64,000 nt of DNA from Couchioplanes caeruleus. Lineage in GTDB: Bacteria; Actinomycetota; Actinomycetes; Mycobacteriales; Micromonosporaceae. Position numbers and translations under genes: made by a program. Shown here one piece after another: positions 55,157 through 63,098 of the stretch. Numbering within the stretch: position 1 is the first letter of the stretch; the number at the start of each line of letters is the position of its first letter. The notes under the pieces are model-generated. The model was given only the letters and a program-made list of their open reading frames with translations, was not told the DNA's origin and ran no database searches. The stretch lies in contig NZ_RJKL01000001.1 in NCBI RefSeq assembly GCF_003751945.1, positions 1,798,001 through 1,862,000 of the forward strand. Direction: 5' to 3'.

Positions 55157-55984
55157 ATGTCGCTCACCCTCCGGCACCGCGTCGCCGCGGTCCTCGCCGC
55201 CGTCGTGGCCACCGGCGGCGTCTCGGCCGCCGCTCCGGCACCCGCCGCTGCCACCCCGGCCGCGACCGCGTCGGCCTGGGCCGCCGCGCCGGGCAACCGC
55301 AAGGCCTACGCGACCATGGGCAACCCCGTGGCCCGCTGGAACCCGTGTGCGGTCATCGGCTACCGCTTCAATCCGGCACGGGCGCCGAAGGGTGCGCTGA
55401 CCGATCTCAAGGGGGCGATCCGGCGGATCAGCAGTGCCACCGGCCTGAAGTTCGCCTATCGGGGCACCACCACCGCCGTGCCGCAGGCCAAGAAGGGGTA
55501 CAACCGCGACTACCCGGCCAACACCCAGCTCGTCATCGCGTGGGTGGATCCCGGCAAGCAGAGCGAATGGCTGCCGAAGAACGGTCCGGCCGGCGTCGGC
55601 GGGCCCGCGTGGAGCACCGGCTACACCGCGAAGGGGAAGAGGGTCGGCCTCATTCAGTGGGCGGGTGTCGTCCTGAACACCAAGGTGACGCTGACGGGTG
55701 GCTTCGGCGCCGGCCCGACGGTGGGCTGGCAGGGCACCCGCGGTCAGTTGCTGATGCACGAGCTCGGGCACGCGGTGGGCCTGGACCACCCGGAGATCCA
55801 GGATCAGCAGCAGATCATGTACCCGAGGATGACCCGGAAGAAGGCCGTCTGGGGTGCCGGGGACCTGACCGGCCTGAAGCTGGTCGGCAAGTCCGGCGGG
55901 TGCGTCCGCAGAGATCCTCCGGCCTCGGCGAGCGCGCTCACCGTCGGCAGTGTCGCGGAGATCAACATGTTCGTCCGCTCCTGA
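55157..55984 (+). CDS. secreted matrixin-like zinc metalloprotease
   Basis: The 275-residue protein has a Sec signal peptide (RHRVAAVLAAVVATGGVSAA) and the zinc motif HELGHAVGLDH (HExxHxxGxxH) near residue 200, with the Met-turn in QQIMYPRM. It is the plan of the metzincin/matrixin-like (M10/M12-type) group of small actinobacterial peptidases. NPVARWNPCAVIGYRFNP and the mid-domain PAWSTGYTAKGK have no known role for me. Start ATG 55157 was chosen because the hydrophobic segment then begins at a normal signal-peptide distance. The divergent subtilase gene lies 158 bases away, so the two proteases may share regulation. Confidence 0.85.
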   Translation: MSLTLRHRVAAVLAAVVATGGVSAAAPAPAAATPAATASAWAAAPGNRKAYATMGNPVARWNPCAVIGYRFNPARAPKGALTDLKGAIRRISSATGLKFAYRGTTTAVPQAKKGYNRDYPANTQLVIAWVDPGKQSEWLPKNGPAGVGGPAWSTGYTAKGKRVGLIQWAGVVLNTKVTLTGGFGAGPTVGWQGTRGQLLMHELGHAVGLDHPEIQDQQQIMYPRMTRKKAVWGAGDLTGLKLVGKSGGCVRRDPPASASALTVGSVAEINMFVRS

Positions 55985-56173
55985 GAGCCACGGGCAGTTC
56001 GCATCTAACAAGGTTTCGATGAACCGTCCCGGCCGCTTATCCGTGATCTTCTGTGCGCGCTGCATCCCTCGGCCGCAACGCTGGCTGTCCGTCAGTTAGT
56101 GATGTAATCTGCGCTACCTGCGGGGTGCCGAGTGCGGCGATCTTTTCTGCGCGGTAGGACGAGGGCCTGGACC

Positions 56174-57058
56174 ATGTTGAATCGCACTGTCATGTACGCC
56201 AAGCAGCACACACCCAATTCCATGCGGGTCGTGATGCGCCGCACCATGCTCGAGGCGCACAACACCAGATTGCGGCTGACCGTCCCGGTGGTTTCGCGTT
56301 GCGAATACGTGAACATTTATCACTGCGCGGTACGCAAGACGGCCAGTCAATGGATCAAGGCACTATTCAGTGATCCCATCGTCTATCGCCACAGCGGGCT
56401 GCTCACCTACGATCCTCGGTTCTACAACTGGAGCCATCCGCAGGTCTGCCCCCGCGACCGGGTGGCGCTGTCGCTCTTCTTCTCCCGGGAGCGCTTCGAC
56501 GCCATCCCGAAGCCCGAGGAGCACCGGGCGTTCTTCGTCCTGCGGGACCCGCGTGACATGGTCGTGTCGAGCTACTTCTCCACGCGCAAGTCGCACGCAC
56601 CCATGGGCGACATCCCGAAGGTCCGCAAGGAGCTCGAGGAGCGGCCGTTCAAGGACGGGATGCTGTACCTCATCCACCATCTCGCCAAGAAGGGCACGTT
56701 CAAGGCGCTCCGGTCCTGGGCGACCGCCCCTGACGACGGCGCCGTCCAGCTCTTCCGCTACGAGGACCTGACCGGGCCCGGGCAGAGGGAGCAGGTGGAC
56801 CGGCTGATGCGCCACTGCGGGATCGTCATTCCGCAGCCCGAGCTGACGACCCTCCTCTCCCGGTACAGCTTCTCGGAGATGAACAGCCGTGCGGGCGCGG
56901 GAACGGTGTCGCACTATCGCAAGGGCCAGCCCGGCGACTGGCGCAACCACTTCGACGACGACATCCAGGAAGCCTTCGCGAAGGCGACGGGCGACCTGAT
57001 CGATCTCCTCGGCTACGCCGAGCGGCGCTCCGGCCCGCGGACGAGCGAGCGGGTCTGA
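56174..57058 (+). CDS. sulfotransferase
   Basis: The 294-residue enzyme has PAPS-binding motifs of the P-loop-like sulfotransferase family: a 5'-phosphosulfate loop VRKTASQWIKALF, the 3'-phosphate motif FVLRDPRDMVVSSY, and the C-terminal RKGQPGDWRNHF (RKGxxGDWxxxF). It transfers sulfate from PAPS to an acceptor hydroxyl or amine. I chose ATG 56174, with GAGGG eight bases upstream, over the GTG at 56132. The gene is alone and its first 250 bases have markedly lower GC than the neighbours (about 55%), a sign of foreign origin. The acceptor is unknown; no polysaccharide or antibiotic gene is adjacent. Confidence 0.9.
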   Translation: MLNRTVMYAKQHTPNSMRVVMRRTMLEAHNTRLRLTVPVVSRCEYVNIYHCAVRKTASQWIKALFSDPIVYRHSGLLTYDPRFYNWSHPQVCPRDRVALSLFFSRERFDAIPKPEEHRAFFVLRDPRDMVVSSYFSTRKSHAPMGDIPKVRKELEERPFKDGMLYLIHHLAKKGTFKALRSWATAPDDGAVQLFRYEDLTGPGQREQVDRLMRHCGIVIPQPELTTLLSRYSFSEMNSRAGAGTVSHYRKGQPGDWRNHFDDDIQEAFAKATGDLIDLLGYAERRSGPRTSERV

Positions 57059-57059
57059 C

Positions 57060-58016
57060 TCAGGGCTTGCCCTCGACGGCGGAGACGGGCGCGATCACCA
57101 GGTCGTGCATGCGCCAGTCGAAGCCGCGGGCGAACTTCTCCAGCCGTTCGAGCCGTTCCACCAGGCCGTCGGTGCCGGGACGGGGAACGACGACGAGCTC
57201 GCCGACGAAGACGTGGCCCTCCTCGCGTAGGCGCAACCAGGCATCCGCCACCCAGTCGTGGTCGAGAACCGCCGCGAGCAACTGGTCCGGCAGGGGGTGC
57301 GGGCGGCTGCCGTCGACCACCAGGGGTCGGCTGTCCATCAGGTCCGCCACCGCGCCGCGCAGGGTGCGTACGCCGTCGCGGACGATGTCGCCGCCGATCA
57401 CGAGGGCGGCGACGGCGTCGGCCCACCACCAGCCGGCGCCGATGCCCAGCACACCCAGGATCGCGGCACCGGCGGTCAGCCAGTCCGCGCGGTTCATCTC
57501 GGCGTCGGCGAAGAGCACCTTGTCGTGCAGCTCGCGGGCGATCCGCTGCTTGATCCGGCCCAGCACGATCGCCGGAACCATCGTGGCGAACAGGACCAGG
57601 ATCATCGGCCAGCCCAGCCAGATCTGCTGACCGAACACCTCGACCAGGCCGATCGGCGGGCGCTCGCGGGCGAGGAGCCGCACCGCCGAGTCGTACACCA
57701 CGTATCCGCCGAGCCCGAACAGCGCGACGGCCCCGGCGAGGAAGGCGACGCTCACCGAGCGGTGATATCCGTACGGGAAGCGCTTGGTCGGTGCGCGCGT
57801 CCGATAGCGGGCGGCGATGAGAAACGCCGCCGGCGGCACCAGGCCCAGCATGTCCTCGATCCAGGCCGCCTTCATCGCCTGTGACTGCCCCAGCGTGACG
57901 GCCAGCAGCGCGACCGCGACCACGAAGAAGGCGATCGTCCACCACTCCAGGCGTACCGCCCGGCGGTGCAGCGCGGCCTTGTCGGGTGGCAGCTCGAACC
58001 GGTCGGAGACCCTCAT
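57060..58016 (-). CDS. cation diffusion facilitator (CDF) transporter
   Basis: The 318-residue protein has the CDF plan: six helices with the A-site helices II and V (WIEDMLGLVPPAAFLIAARY and ADWLTAGAAILGVLG), the metal-site residues E-D and N-R-A-D in MNRADWL, and a C-terminal ferredoxin-like cytoplasmic domain with RMHDLVIAPVSAVEG. CDF proteins export Zn, Mn, Fe or Co in exchange for protons. The metal is not clear: the A-site reads E-D / N-D rather than the H-D of zinc exporters. It follows a solute-binding lipoprotein gene with an ATGA overlap, an unusual partner. Confidence 0.88.
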   Translation of the reverse strand: MRVSDRFELPPDKAALHRRAVRLEWWTIAFFVVAVALLAVTLGQSQAMKAAWIEDMLGLVPPAAFLIAARYRTRAPTKRFPYGYHRSVSVAFLAGAVALFGLGGYVVYDSAVRLLARERPPIGLVEVFGQQIWLGWPMILVLFATMVPAIVLGRIKQRIARELHDKVLFADAEMNRADWLTAGAAILGVLGIGAGWWWADAVAALVIGGDIVRDGVRTLRGAVADLMDSRPLVVDGSRPHPLPDQLLAAVLDHDWVADAWLRLREEGHVFVGELVVVPRPGTDGLVERLERLEKFARGFDWRMHDLVIAPVSAVEGKP

Positions 58017-58720
58017 TGCGCCGCCTCCGCCCGCACCAGCAGCTCGTTCACGTCGGCGTGCGACAGGCGGAGCAGGAAATCCTCCACCTGCACCTGCCAG
58101 GCGTTCTCGCCCGGCGGCACCGCCCACACATGGTCCTGCTTGCCGAGCTCGTGCCCGGAGGGCTGCAACCGCAACTCGGTCAGCCGCCACTCCCCCACCA
58201 CGACCGGCAGCCCCTCCGCGCCCGTGACCTCCGGGACCGCCACGACGACGGCTTCCTCCGCGGTCAGCGCCGCCACCTCCGCGGTACCGGCCGGCACCGC
58301 CACCCTGACACCGGACAGGTCGCCCGGAACCGCTACGCCCGGCGGCGCGGCGACGAGCGTTCGCATCGTCACGTAGGGGCGCGTCAGCGAGGCGTGCTCG
58401 ATCCACGGCGACTGCGCGTCCAGGCCGCCGACCACCAGGTCCAGGACGCGGTCCTTCAGCGCCGGCATGAGCGCCGACTCCGAGCCCGGATACCACTCGA
58501 TCCTGGCCCCGAGCCGCTGTGCCAGGCGCTGCACCAACCACACCTCGGCACCCTGGGGTTCACCCTGGTCGGGCGCCCAGGCCCAGGGCGGGCTCTCGGT
58601 CAGACCGACGCGAAGGACGCCGTCGCGTACGTCCGTGAGGGTGCTGCCTGTGTCGCGCGGCCATCCGCACCCGCCCACCAGCAGCAGCACCACGACGAGC
58701 AGACTGACGCCTCGCCGCAT
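58013..58720 (-). CDS. solute-binding-protein family 3 lipoprotein
   Basis: The 235-residue protein has a lipoprotein signal peptide with lipobox LVGGC (Cys18) and the fold of family 3 amino-acid-binding proteins: VLRVGLTESPPWAWA, AEVWLVQRLAQRLGARIEWY, a DLVVGGLDAQSPW strand and TRPYVTMRTLVAAP. It has no ABC permease or ATPase beside it, so it is not a normal uptake system. The next gene is a CDF metal exporter sharing a 4-base overlap, so it may be an accessory or sensing protein. A strong GAGGAGG lies before ATG 58720. Confidence 0.85.
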   Translation of the reverse strand: MRRGVSLLVVVLLLVGGCGWPRDTGSTLTDVRDGVLRVGLTESPPWAWAPDQGEPQGAEVWLVQRLAQRLGARIEWYPGSESALMPALKDRVLDLVVGGLDAQSPWIEHASLTRPYVTMRTLVAAPPGVAVPGDLSGVRVAVPAGTAEVAALTAEEAVVVAVPEVTGAEGLPVVVGEWRLTELRLQPSGHELGKQDHVWAVPPGENAWQVQVEDFLLRLSHADVNELLVRAEAAQ

Positions 58721-58807
58721 CCGACCTCCTCACCCGGGCAAGATCTACTCATACCCGGAAAGTCCCCCGGCGAATCCGCACCGGAGGACCTCCGAGGGCG
58801 GCGTGGG

Positions 58808-59452
58808 TCAGGACGTGCAGTCGTCGAGCATTCCCTGCAGCGCCGACTTCTCGGCCTCCTGCAGGGTGAGCTGCCAGGAGTGCTTCACGGTGATCCACAT
58901 CTTGGCGTAGGTGCACCGGTAGTCCGTGCGGGGCGGCAGCCACTCGGCCGGGTCCTGATCACCCTTGGCCTGGTTGACGTCGTCGGTCACGGCGATCAAC
59001 TGGGGGGTGGTCAGATCGTTCGCGAACTGTTCGCGGCGCTCGGTGGTCCAGTCGGCGGCGCCGGAGCGCCAGGCCTCCGCCAGGGGTACGAGGTGGTCGA
59101 TGTCGACGTCGGCCGCGTCGGTCCAGGTCTGCCCGTCGTACGGGCTGAGCCAGGTGCCGGAGGTGGCCTGGCAGGCGTTGTCGACGACGACGCCGTCGCC
59201 GTCGCGCTGCAGGACGGTCTCGCGGGTGTTGCAGCTTCCCTCGACGTCTTCCCAGTGCGGGAACTTCTCGCGGGAGTAGCCGTCGCCGCCGCCCTCGGCG
59301 TCGACGGCCAGCGCGTTCAGATATTCCTGCGCGACCGCCTTGGACGGCACGGCGGGTACGTCGGGTACGTCCTCGGCGGAGGCGGGGATGGCGACGGCGG
59401 CGGTCGCCGCCAGGGCCGCGGCGGCGACGGCGGTGACACGGGAAAGGCGCAT
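58808..59452 (-). CDS. secreted HNH-family nuclease (DUF1524-like)
   Basis: The 214-residue protein has a Sec signal peptide (RVTAVAAAALAATAAVAIPA). The HNH motif sits in VDIDHLVPLAEAW (catalytic His) and continues with DVNQAKGDQDPAEWLPP (the N-x2-K-x2-D-P-x2-W-x-P signature of the DUF1524/GmrSD C-terminal-like secreted nucleases) and the Cys-containing DYRCTYAKMW. Conserved Cys pairs (SCNTRETV, NACQAT) support an exported, disulfide-bonded enzyme. It probably degrades environmental DNA for nutrients. It stands alone, with a GGAG ribosome site before ATG 59452. Confidence 0.9.
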   Translation of the reverse strand: MRLSRVTAVAAAALAATAAVAIPASAEDVPDVPAVPSKAVAQEYLNALAVDAEGGGDGYSREKFPHWEDVEGSCNTRETVLQRDGDGVVVDNACQATSGTWLSPYDGQTWTDAADVDIDHLVPLAEAWRSGAADWTTERREQFANDLTTPQLIAVTDDVNQAKGDQDPAEWLPPRTDYRCTYAKMWITVKHSWQLTLQEAEKSALQGMLDDCTS

Positions 59453-59559
59453 CGATGTTCTCCAGGGGTCGGCTCGGGTAGGGGAAGGTGCGTGCAGAGA
59501 GAGCGGCGGCGGACCTCCGGGAGCCGGAGGCCCGCCGCCGCGGGGGTGGAGCCGTGGAG

Positions 59560-60750
59560 TCAGCTACCGACGCGCAGCAGCTTGGTGGTCGATCCGGTGC
59601 CGGGACTGGTGACCACGTCGCCGGTGGCGGCGTCGGTCAGTGCCGTGGCGACCTCGGCCGGGGAGGCCTCGGCCTTGGCGTCCAGCACGAGGGCGGCGGC
59701 GCCGGCCACGTGCGGGGACGCCATCGACGTACCGCTGATCGTCTTGGTGGCGGTGTCGTCGTCCATCCAGGCCGAGGCGATGTCCTGACCGGGGGCGAAG
59801 ACGTCCAGGCACTTGCCGAAGTTGGAGAAGTCGGCGCGGGCGTCGGTGTCGGCGGTCGCGCCGACCGTGATCGCCTCGGCCACCCCGGAGGGGCTGCCCT
59901 CGCAGGCGTCGGCGTTCTCGTTGCCCGCGGCCACCACGAACGTGATGCCGGAGGAGACCGCGCCCTTCACGGCGGAGTCGATGGCCGCGTCCACGCCGCC
60001 ACCGAGGCTCATGTTCGCCACGGCCGGCTTGACCGCGTTGCCGGCGACCCAGTCGATGCCGGCGACGACCTGCTCGGTGGTGCCCGAGCCCTCGCAGTTC
60101 AGCACCCGTACGGCGACCAGCTTCACTTCCTTGGCGATGCCGTACTTCGTGCCGCCGATGGTGCCGGCGACGTGCGTGCCGTGGCCGTTGCAGTCGTCGG
60201 CCGTACCCCCGTCGATCGCGTCGAAGCCGCTCTCCGCGCGACCGCCGAAGTCCTCGTGGCTGGTGCGGATGCCGGTGTCGACGACGTAGGCGTGCACGCT
60301 CTTGCCGGTGCTGGGGTAGGTGTAGGACTTGTCCAGCGGCAGCGCCGCCTGGTCGATGCGGTCCAGGCCCCAGCCGGCGTCGGTCTGGGTGTCCATGGTG
60401 TGCAGCCGGCGGACCTGCTGGACCGAGGCCACGCTCTTGTCGGCGGCCAGCCGCTGCGCCTCGGCGGCACTCATCGTGGCCGAGAATCCGCGCAGCGCGT
60501 GGCTGAACGTACGCTGGACCGTGCCGTCGTGCCGGTCGGCCAGCCGGGTGGCAGCCGCCGAGACCTTGTCGGCGCCGGGCTTGAGCACCACGATGTAGCG
60601 GTCCGCCACGGCATCGGCCGCACCGGCCCCCTGGACCGTGCCGGCCGCCTCCGGCTGCGGCGTCGTCGTCGCACTGGCCGGCATCACCACTCCCGCGGCG
60701 GCCAGTGCCCCGGCCGCCACCGTCGTCGCACCCCACACCCGACGCGTCAT
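59560..60750 (-). CDS. secreted subtilase (S8, proteinase K-like)
   Basis: The 396-residue protease has a signal peptide (RVWGATTVAAGALAAAGVVM), an I9 propeptide (ADRYIVVLKPGADKVSAAAT to VRRLHTM, about 50-120) and a proteinase K-like catalytic domain: Asp in VHAYVVDTGIRTSH, His in CNGHGTHVAGT and Ser in SGTSMASPHVAG, with the oxyanion Asn in VVAAGNENADAC. Cys residues around DDCNGHGTH and VLNCEG fit the disulfide of this subgroup. It is a general extracellular protease. Start ATG 60750 has AGGA just upstream. A 490-base AT-richer gene-free region lies before it. Confidence 0.93.
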   Translation of the reverse strand: MTRRVWGATTVAAGALAAAGVVMPASATTTPQPEAAGTVQGAGAADAVADRYIVVLKPGADKVSAAATRLADRHDGTVQRTFSHALRGFSATMSAAEAQRLAADKSVASVQQVRRLHTMDTQTDAGWGLDRIDQAALPLDKSYTYPSTGKSVHAYVVDTGIRTSHEDFGGRAESGFDAIDGGTADDCNGHGTHVAGTIGGTKYGIAKEVKLVAVRVLNCEGSGTTEQVVAGIDWVAGNAVKPAVANMSLGGGVDAAIDSAVKGAVSSGITFVVAAGNENADACEGSPSGVAEAITVGATADTDARADFSNFGKCLDVFAPGQDIASAWMDDDTATKTISGTSMASPHVAGAAALVLDAKAEASPAEVATALTDAATGDVVTSPGTGSTTKLLRVGS

Positions 60751-61242
60751 TTTCCTGCGATCTCGCAACGTGCCTCCCTGACCTGCCACCTCCCCCATTC
60801 GGGCGGCTGTAGCTGCCCGTTTGGTGGAGAGGATCAACTGAGTGGTTGGCACGCTAATAACAATCGGTCGATATTCACAACCGCCGAAACGTGGGCCAAC
60901 GCCCGCCGATCGCTCATCCGCCCGACGCCCGGAGGGGCGGTGCGGCACGGCTGGGAGCGCGCCCAGACTCCGGGACGGATGTCTCGCGGAAACCGCGGCC
61001 GAGCCTTCCGGAACCCGCCGCGTGAGCAGGCGATTCGCCCGCGCCTCGCCCGGCCGGGTGGGCGCCTGGGTGAGCGGCGTCACCGTCCGTCACGGCCGTC
61101 CTTAACAGTCCAAGAAGGACAGATGAATGAAGACGGCTGAAAAAGATCTGAGAAAATTTTTTCAGGCGCCGGTTCATATCCGCGCGAAGGCCGTCAATCC
61201 GGCGTACACGTTATGAACGCCTATGTATGTAAATAAGCCGGC
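60751..61242. other. gene-free, AT-richer region before the subtilase
   Basis: These ~490 bases contain no convincing gene. A run around 60850-60885 (GCTAATAACAATCGG) and another at 61130-61235 are strongly A/T-rich for this genome. They probably hold the subtilase promoter (minus strand) and the end of the ABC operon, which also runs minus. No riboswitch pattern I know is visible. Confidence 0.4.
61137..61165 (-). terminator. AT-rich hairpin downstream of the ABC operon
   Basis: CTGAAAAA at 61137-61144 pairs perfectly with TTTTTCAG at 61158-61165 around a 13-base loop, about 80 bases beyond the stop codon of the ABC permease gene. It is the only AT-only-stem hairpin I saw in the window. A second 12-bp palindrome, TAAGCCGGCTTA, overlaps that stop codon (61234-61245). 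Confidence 0.4.
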
Positions 61243-62091
61243 TTACAGGTCTCGTCGCTGGAAGGCGAACGCCGTCAGACCCAGGACGAGGGCGATCCAC
61301 ACGCCGGTCCACACCAGATAGGTGCCGGCGAGCGGGGCCATACTCAGGAACGGCGACTCCTCGATACCGGAGCCGACCTGCAGGAGCAGCGTCGGATCCT
61401 GGAATGAGTTCATGGCACCGCGCCACAGGCCGTCGGTCGGCAGCAGCATGCGGGACACCGTGCCGACCTGGGCCACGCTGTGGTTGCCGAGGGCGTCGCC
61501 GACCGACCCGACCACGCCCGCGATCCAGGTGGCGCCGAAGAGTCCGACCGCCACGATGCCCGACGCCATCGGCGAGATCGCGGTCGACAGCAGCAGGCCG
61601 AGGGTGAGCAGCACCGTCGTCTGGGCCGCGAGCAGGGTCAGGCCCGTCGCCGGATGCGGCGGCCAGTAGCCGACGGTCGTGCGGACGATGAGGAACTGGG
61701 CGAGCCCCGCCACGCACACGAAACCGCTGCCGAAGACGACCAGTCCCAGCCACTTGCCCACCAGCACCGCCGAACGGCGGATCGGGCGCGCGAGGACCGA
61801 CAGCGCGATCCCCGACTCGATCTCTCCGGCCACCGTCGGCCCGGCGAGGAACGCGGTGCCGAGCGCCGCGATCAGGCTGAGGCCGAACATCACCAGGTTC
61901 AGCACCGTGGAGCCGGCCACCTTGGCCTCGCCCGAGGTGAGCCCGCCGAACTCCGCGTCCAGCCGGGCGAAACCCCAGGCGCTGAGCGAGAGCAGCACCA
62001 CGGTCAGGATGGCGAGCGACCGCAGCACCCGTCGGCGGGCCGCCTCCTGCAACGTCAGGGCGGCGACGGCGAACACTGTACGGACGGTCAT
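61243..62091 (-). CDS. ABC-2-type transporter permease
   Basis: The 282-residue permease has six helices, starting with a cytoplasmic Arg-rich loop (QEAARRRVLRSLAIL) and ending in VWIALVLGLTAFAFQRRDL. The first extracytoplasmic loop contains LDAEFGGLTSG, and the E-x-E-x-G-I region GEIESGIALSVLARP is typical of the ABC-2/NosY family (export of heme, copper or antibiotics). Its ATG at 62091 overlaps the ATPase stop by ATGA. The substrate is not given by the sequence. Confidence 0.88.
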   Translation of the reverse strand: MTVRTVFAVAALTLQEAARRRVLRSLAILTVVLLSLSAWGFARLDAEFGGLTSGEAKVAGSTVLNLVMFGLSLIAALGTAFLAGPTVAGEIESGIALSVLARPIRRSAVLVGKWLGLVVFGSGFVCVAGLAQFLIVRTTVGYWPPHPATGLTLLAAQTTVLLTLGLLLSTAISPMASGIVAVGLFGATWIAGVVGSVGDALGNHSVAQVGTVSRMLLPTDGLWRGAMNSFQDPTLLLQVGSGIEESPFLSMAPLAGTYLVWTGVWIALVLGLTAFAFQRRDL

Positions 62092-63098
62092 CGGTGCTCC
62101 TCGCTGGGACCGGTACGAAGAATGTCCAGCAGCCGTTCCTCCAGGCTGATCCGCGCCGGCTCGACCGCGTGGACGCGCACGCCCAGGGCGACGAGGTCGG
62201 CCACGAGCTCGGGCACGGTCGCGTGATCCGGCTCGGCGGGCAGGTCGACGGTGAACGCGTCACCGCTGCGCGTGAGCCTGCCGACGGCCGCCAGCCTGGC
62301 CTCCGCCGCAGCGCTGACCGCGCCGAGCCGCAGCCGCAGCTCCCGCCCGCCGAGCAGTTCCTCGAGGGTGCCGGAGGCGGCGACCTGGCCCTTGTCGAGG
62401 ATCACCACCCGGTCGCAGACGCGCTCCACTTCGCCGATGAGGTGGGAATTGAGCAGCACGGCCACCCCACGCGCCTTGAGCATGAGCAGCAGATCCCGCA
62501 CATCGGCCCGGCCGATCGGGTCCAGGGCGCTGGTCGGCTCGTCGAGGACGACGAGTTCCGGGCGAGCCACCAGGGCGACGGCCATCCCCAGGCGCTGTTG
62601 CATGCCCTTGGAGAAGCCGCCGACCCGGTCCCCGGCGCGGTCGGCCAGCCCGACGGTGCCCAGGCACTCGCGCTGTTCGGCGGCCGGCACCGCGGCCCCC
62701 GACAGCCGGACGTGCAGGGCCAGCACCTCCGCGGCGGTGAGCCACGGCTGATAGCGGAAGAGCTCGGGCAGGTAGCCGACGCGGGCCCGGGCCTGCGGCT
62801 CGCCCGACGGGCGGCCGAGCAGCAGCACCTCCCCGGCGTCGGGCCGGACTAGACCGAGCAGGATCTTGATGACGCTGGTCTTGCCCGCCCCGTTGGGCCC
62901 GAGCAGACCCAGCACCTCACCCCGGCCCACGGTGAACGAGACACCGTCGACCGCGGTCCGCCGCCGGTACCGTTTGCGCAGGCCGGAGCACCACACGGCC
63001 GGCGCCGGGGGCAGCTCGGTGAGCAACTGCCGCGCGGCGTCGAGGGAGGACGCGCCGCCGGAGGGCGAGGCCCCGGCGGGCGCGGTGGGGCCCGTCAT
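62088..63098 (-). CDS. ABC transporter ATPase (ABC-2/NosF type)
   Basis: The 336-residue ATPase has Walker A (GPNGAGKTSVIK), Q-loop-type YLPELF, signature FSKGMQQRLGMAVAL (the S-K-G-M form of NosF/CcmA ATPases), Walker B (LVVLDEPTSALDP) and the H-loop LLNSHLIGE, then a ~90-residue C-terminal domain (RLRLGAVSAAAEARLAAVG) typical of this group. The start ATG at 63098 overlaps the preceding stop by ATGA; an ATG at 63107 would add three residues. It drives the permease encoded next. Confidence 0.93.
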   Translation of the reverse strand: MTGPTAPAGASPSGGASSLDAARQLLTELPPAPAVWCSGLRKRYRRRTAVDGVSFTVGRGEVLGLLGPNGAGKTSVIKILLGLVRPDAGEVLLLGRPSGEPQARARVGYLPELFRYQPWLTAAEVLALHVRLSGAAVPAAEQRECLGTVGLADRAGDRVGGFSKGMQQRLGMAVALVARPELVVLDEPTSALDPIGRADVRDLLLMLKARGVAVLLNSHLIGEVERVCDRVVILDKGQVAASGTLEELLGGRELRLRLGAVSAAAEARLAAVGRLTRSGDAFTVDLPAEPDHATVPELVADLVALGVRVHAVEPARISLEERLLDILRTGPSEEHR

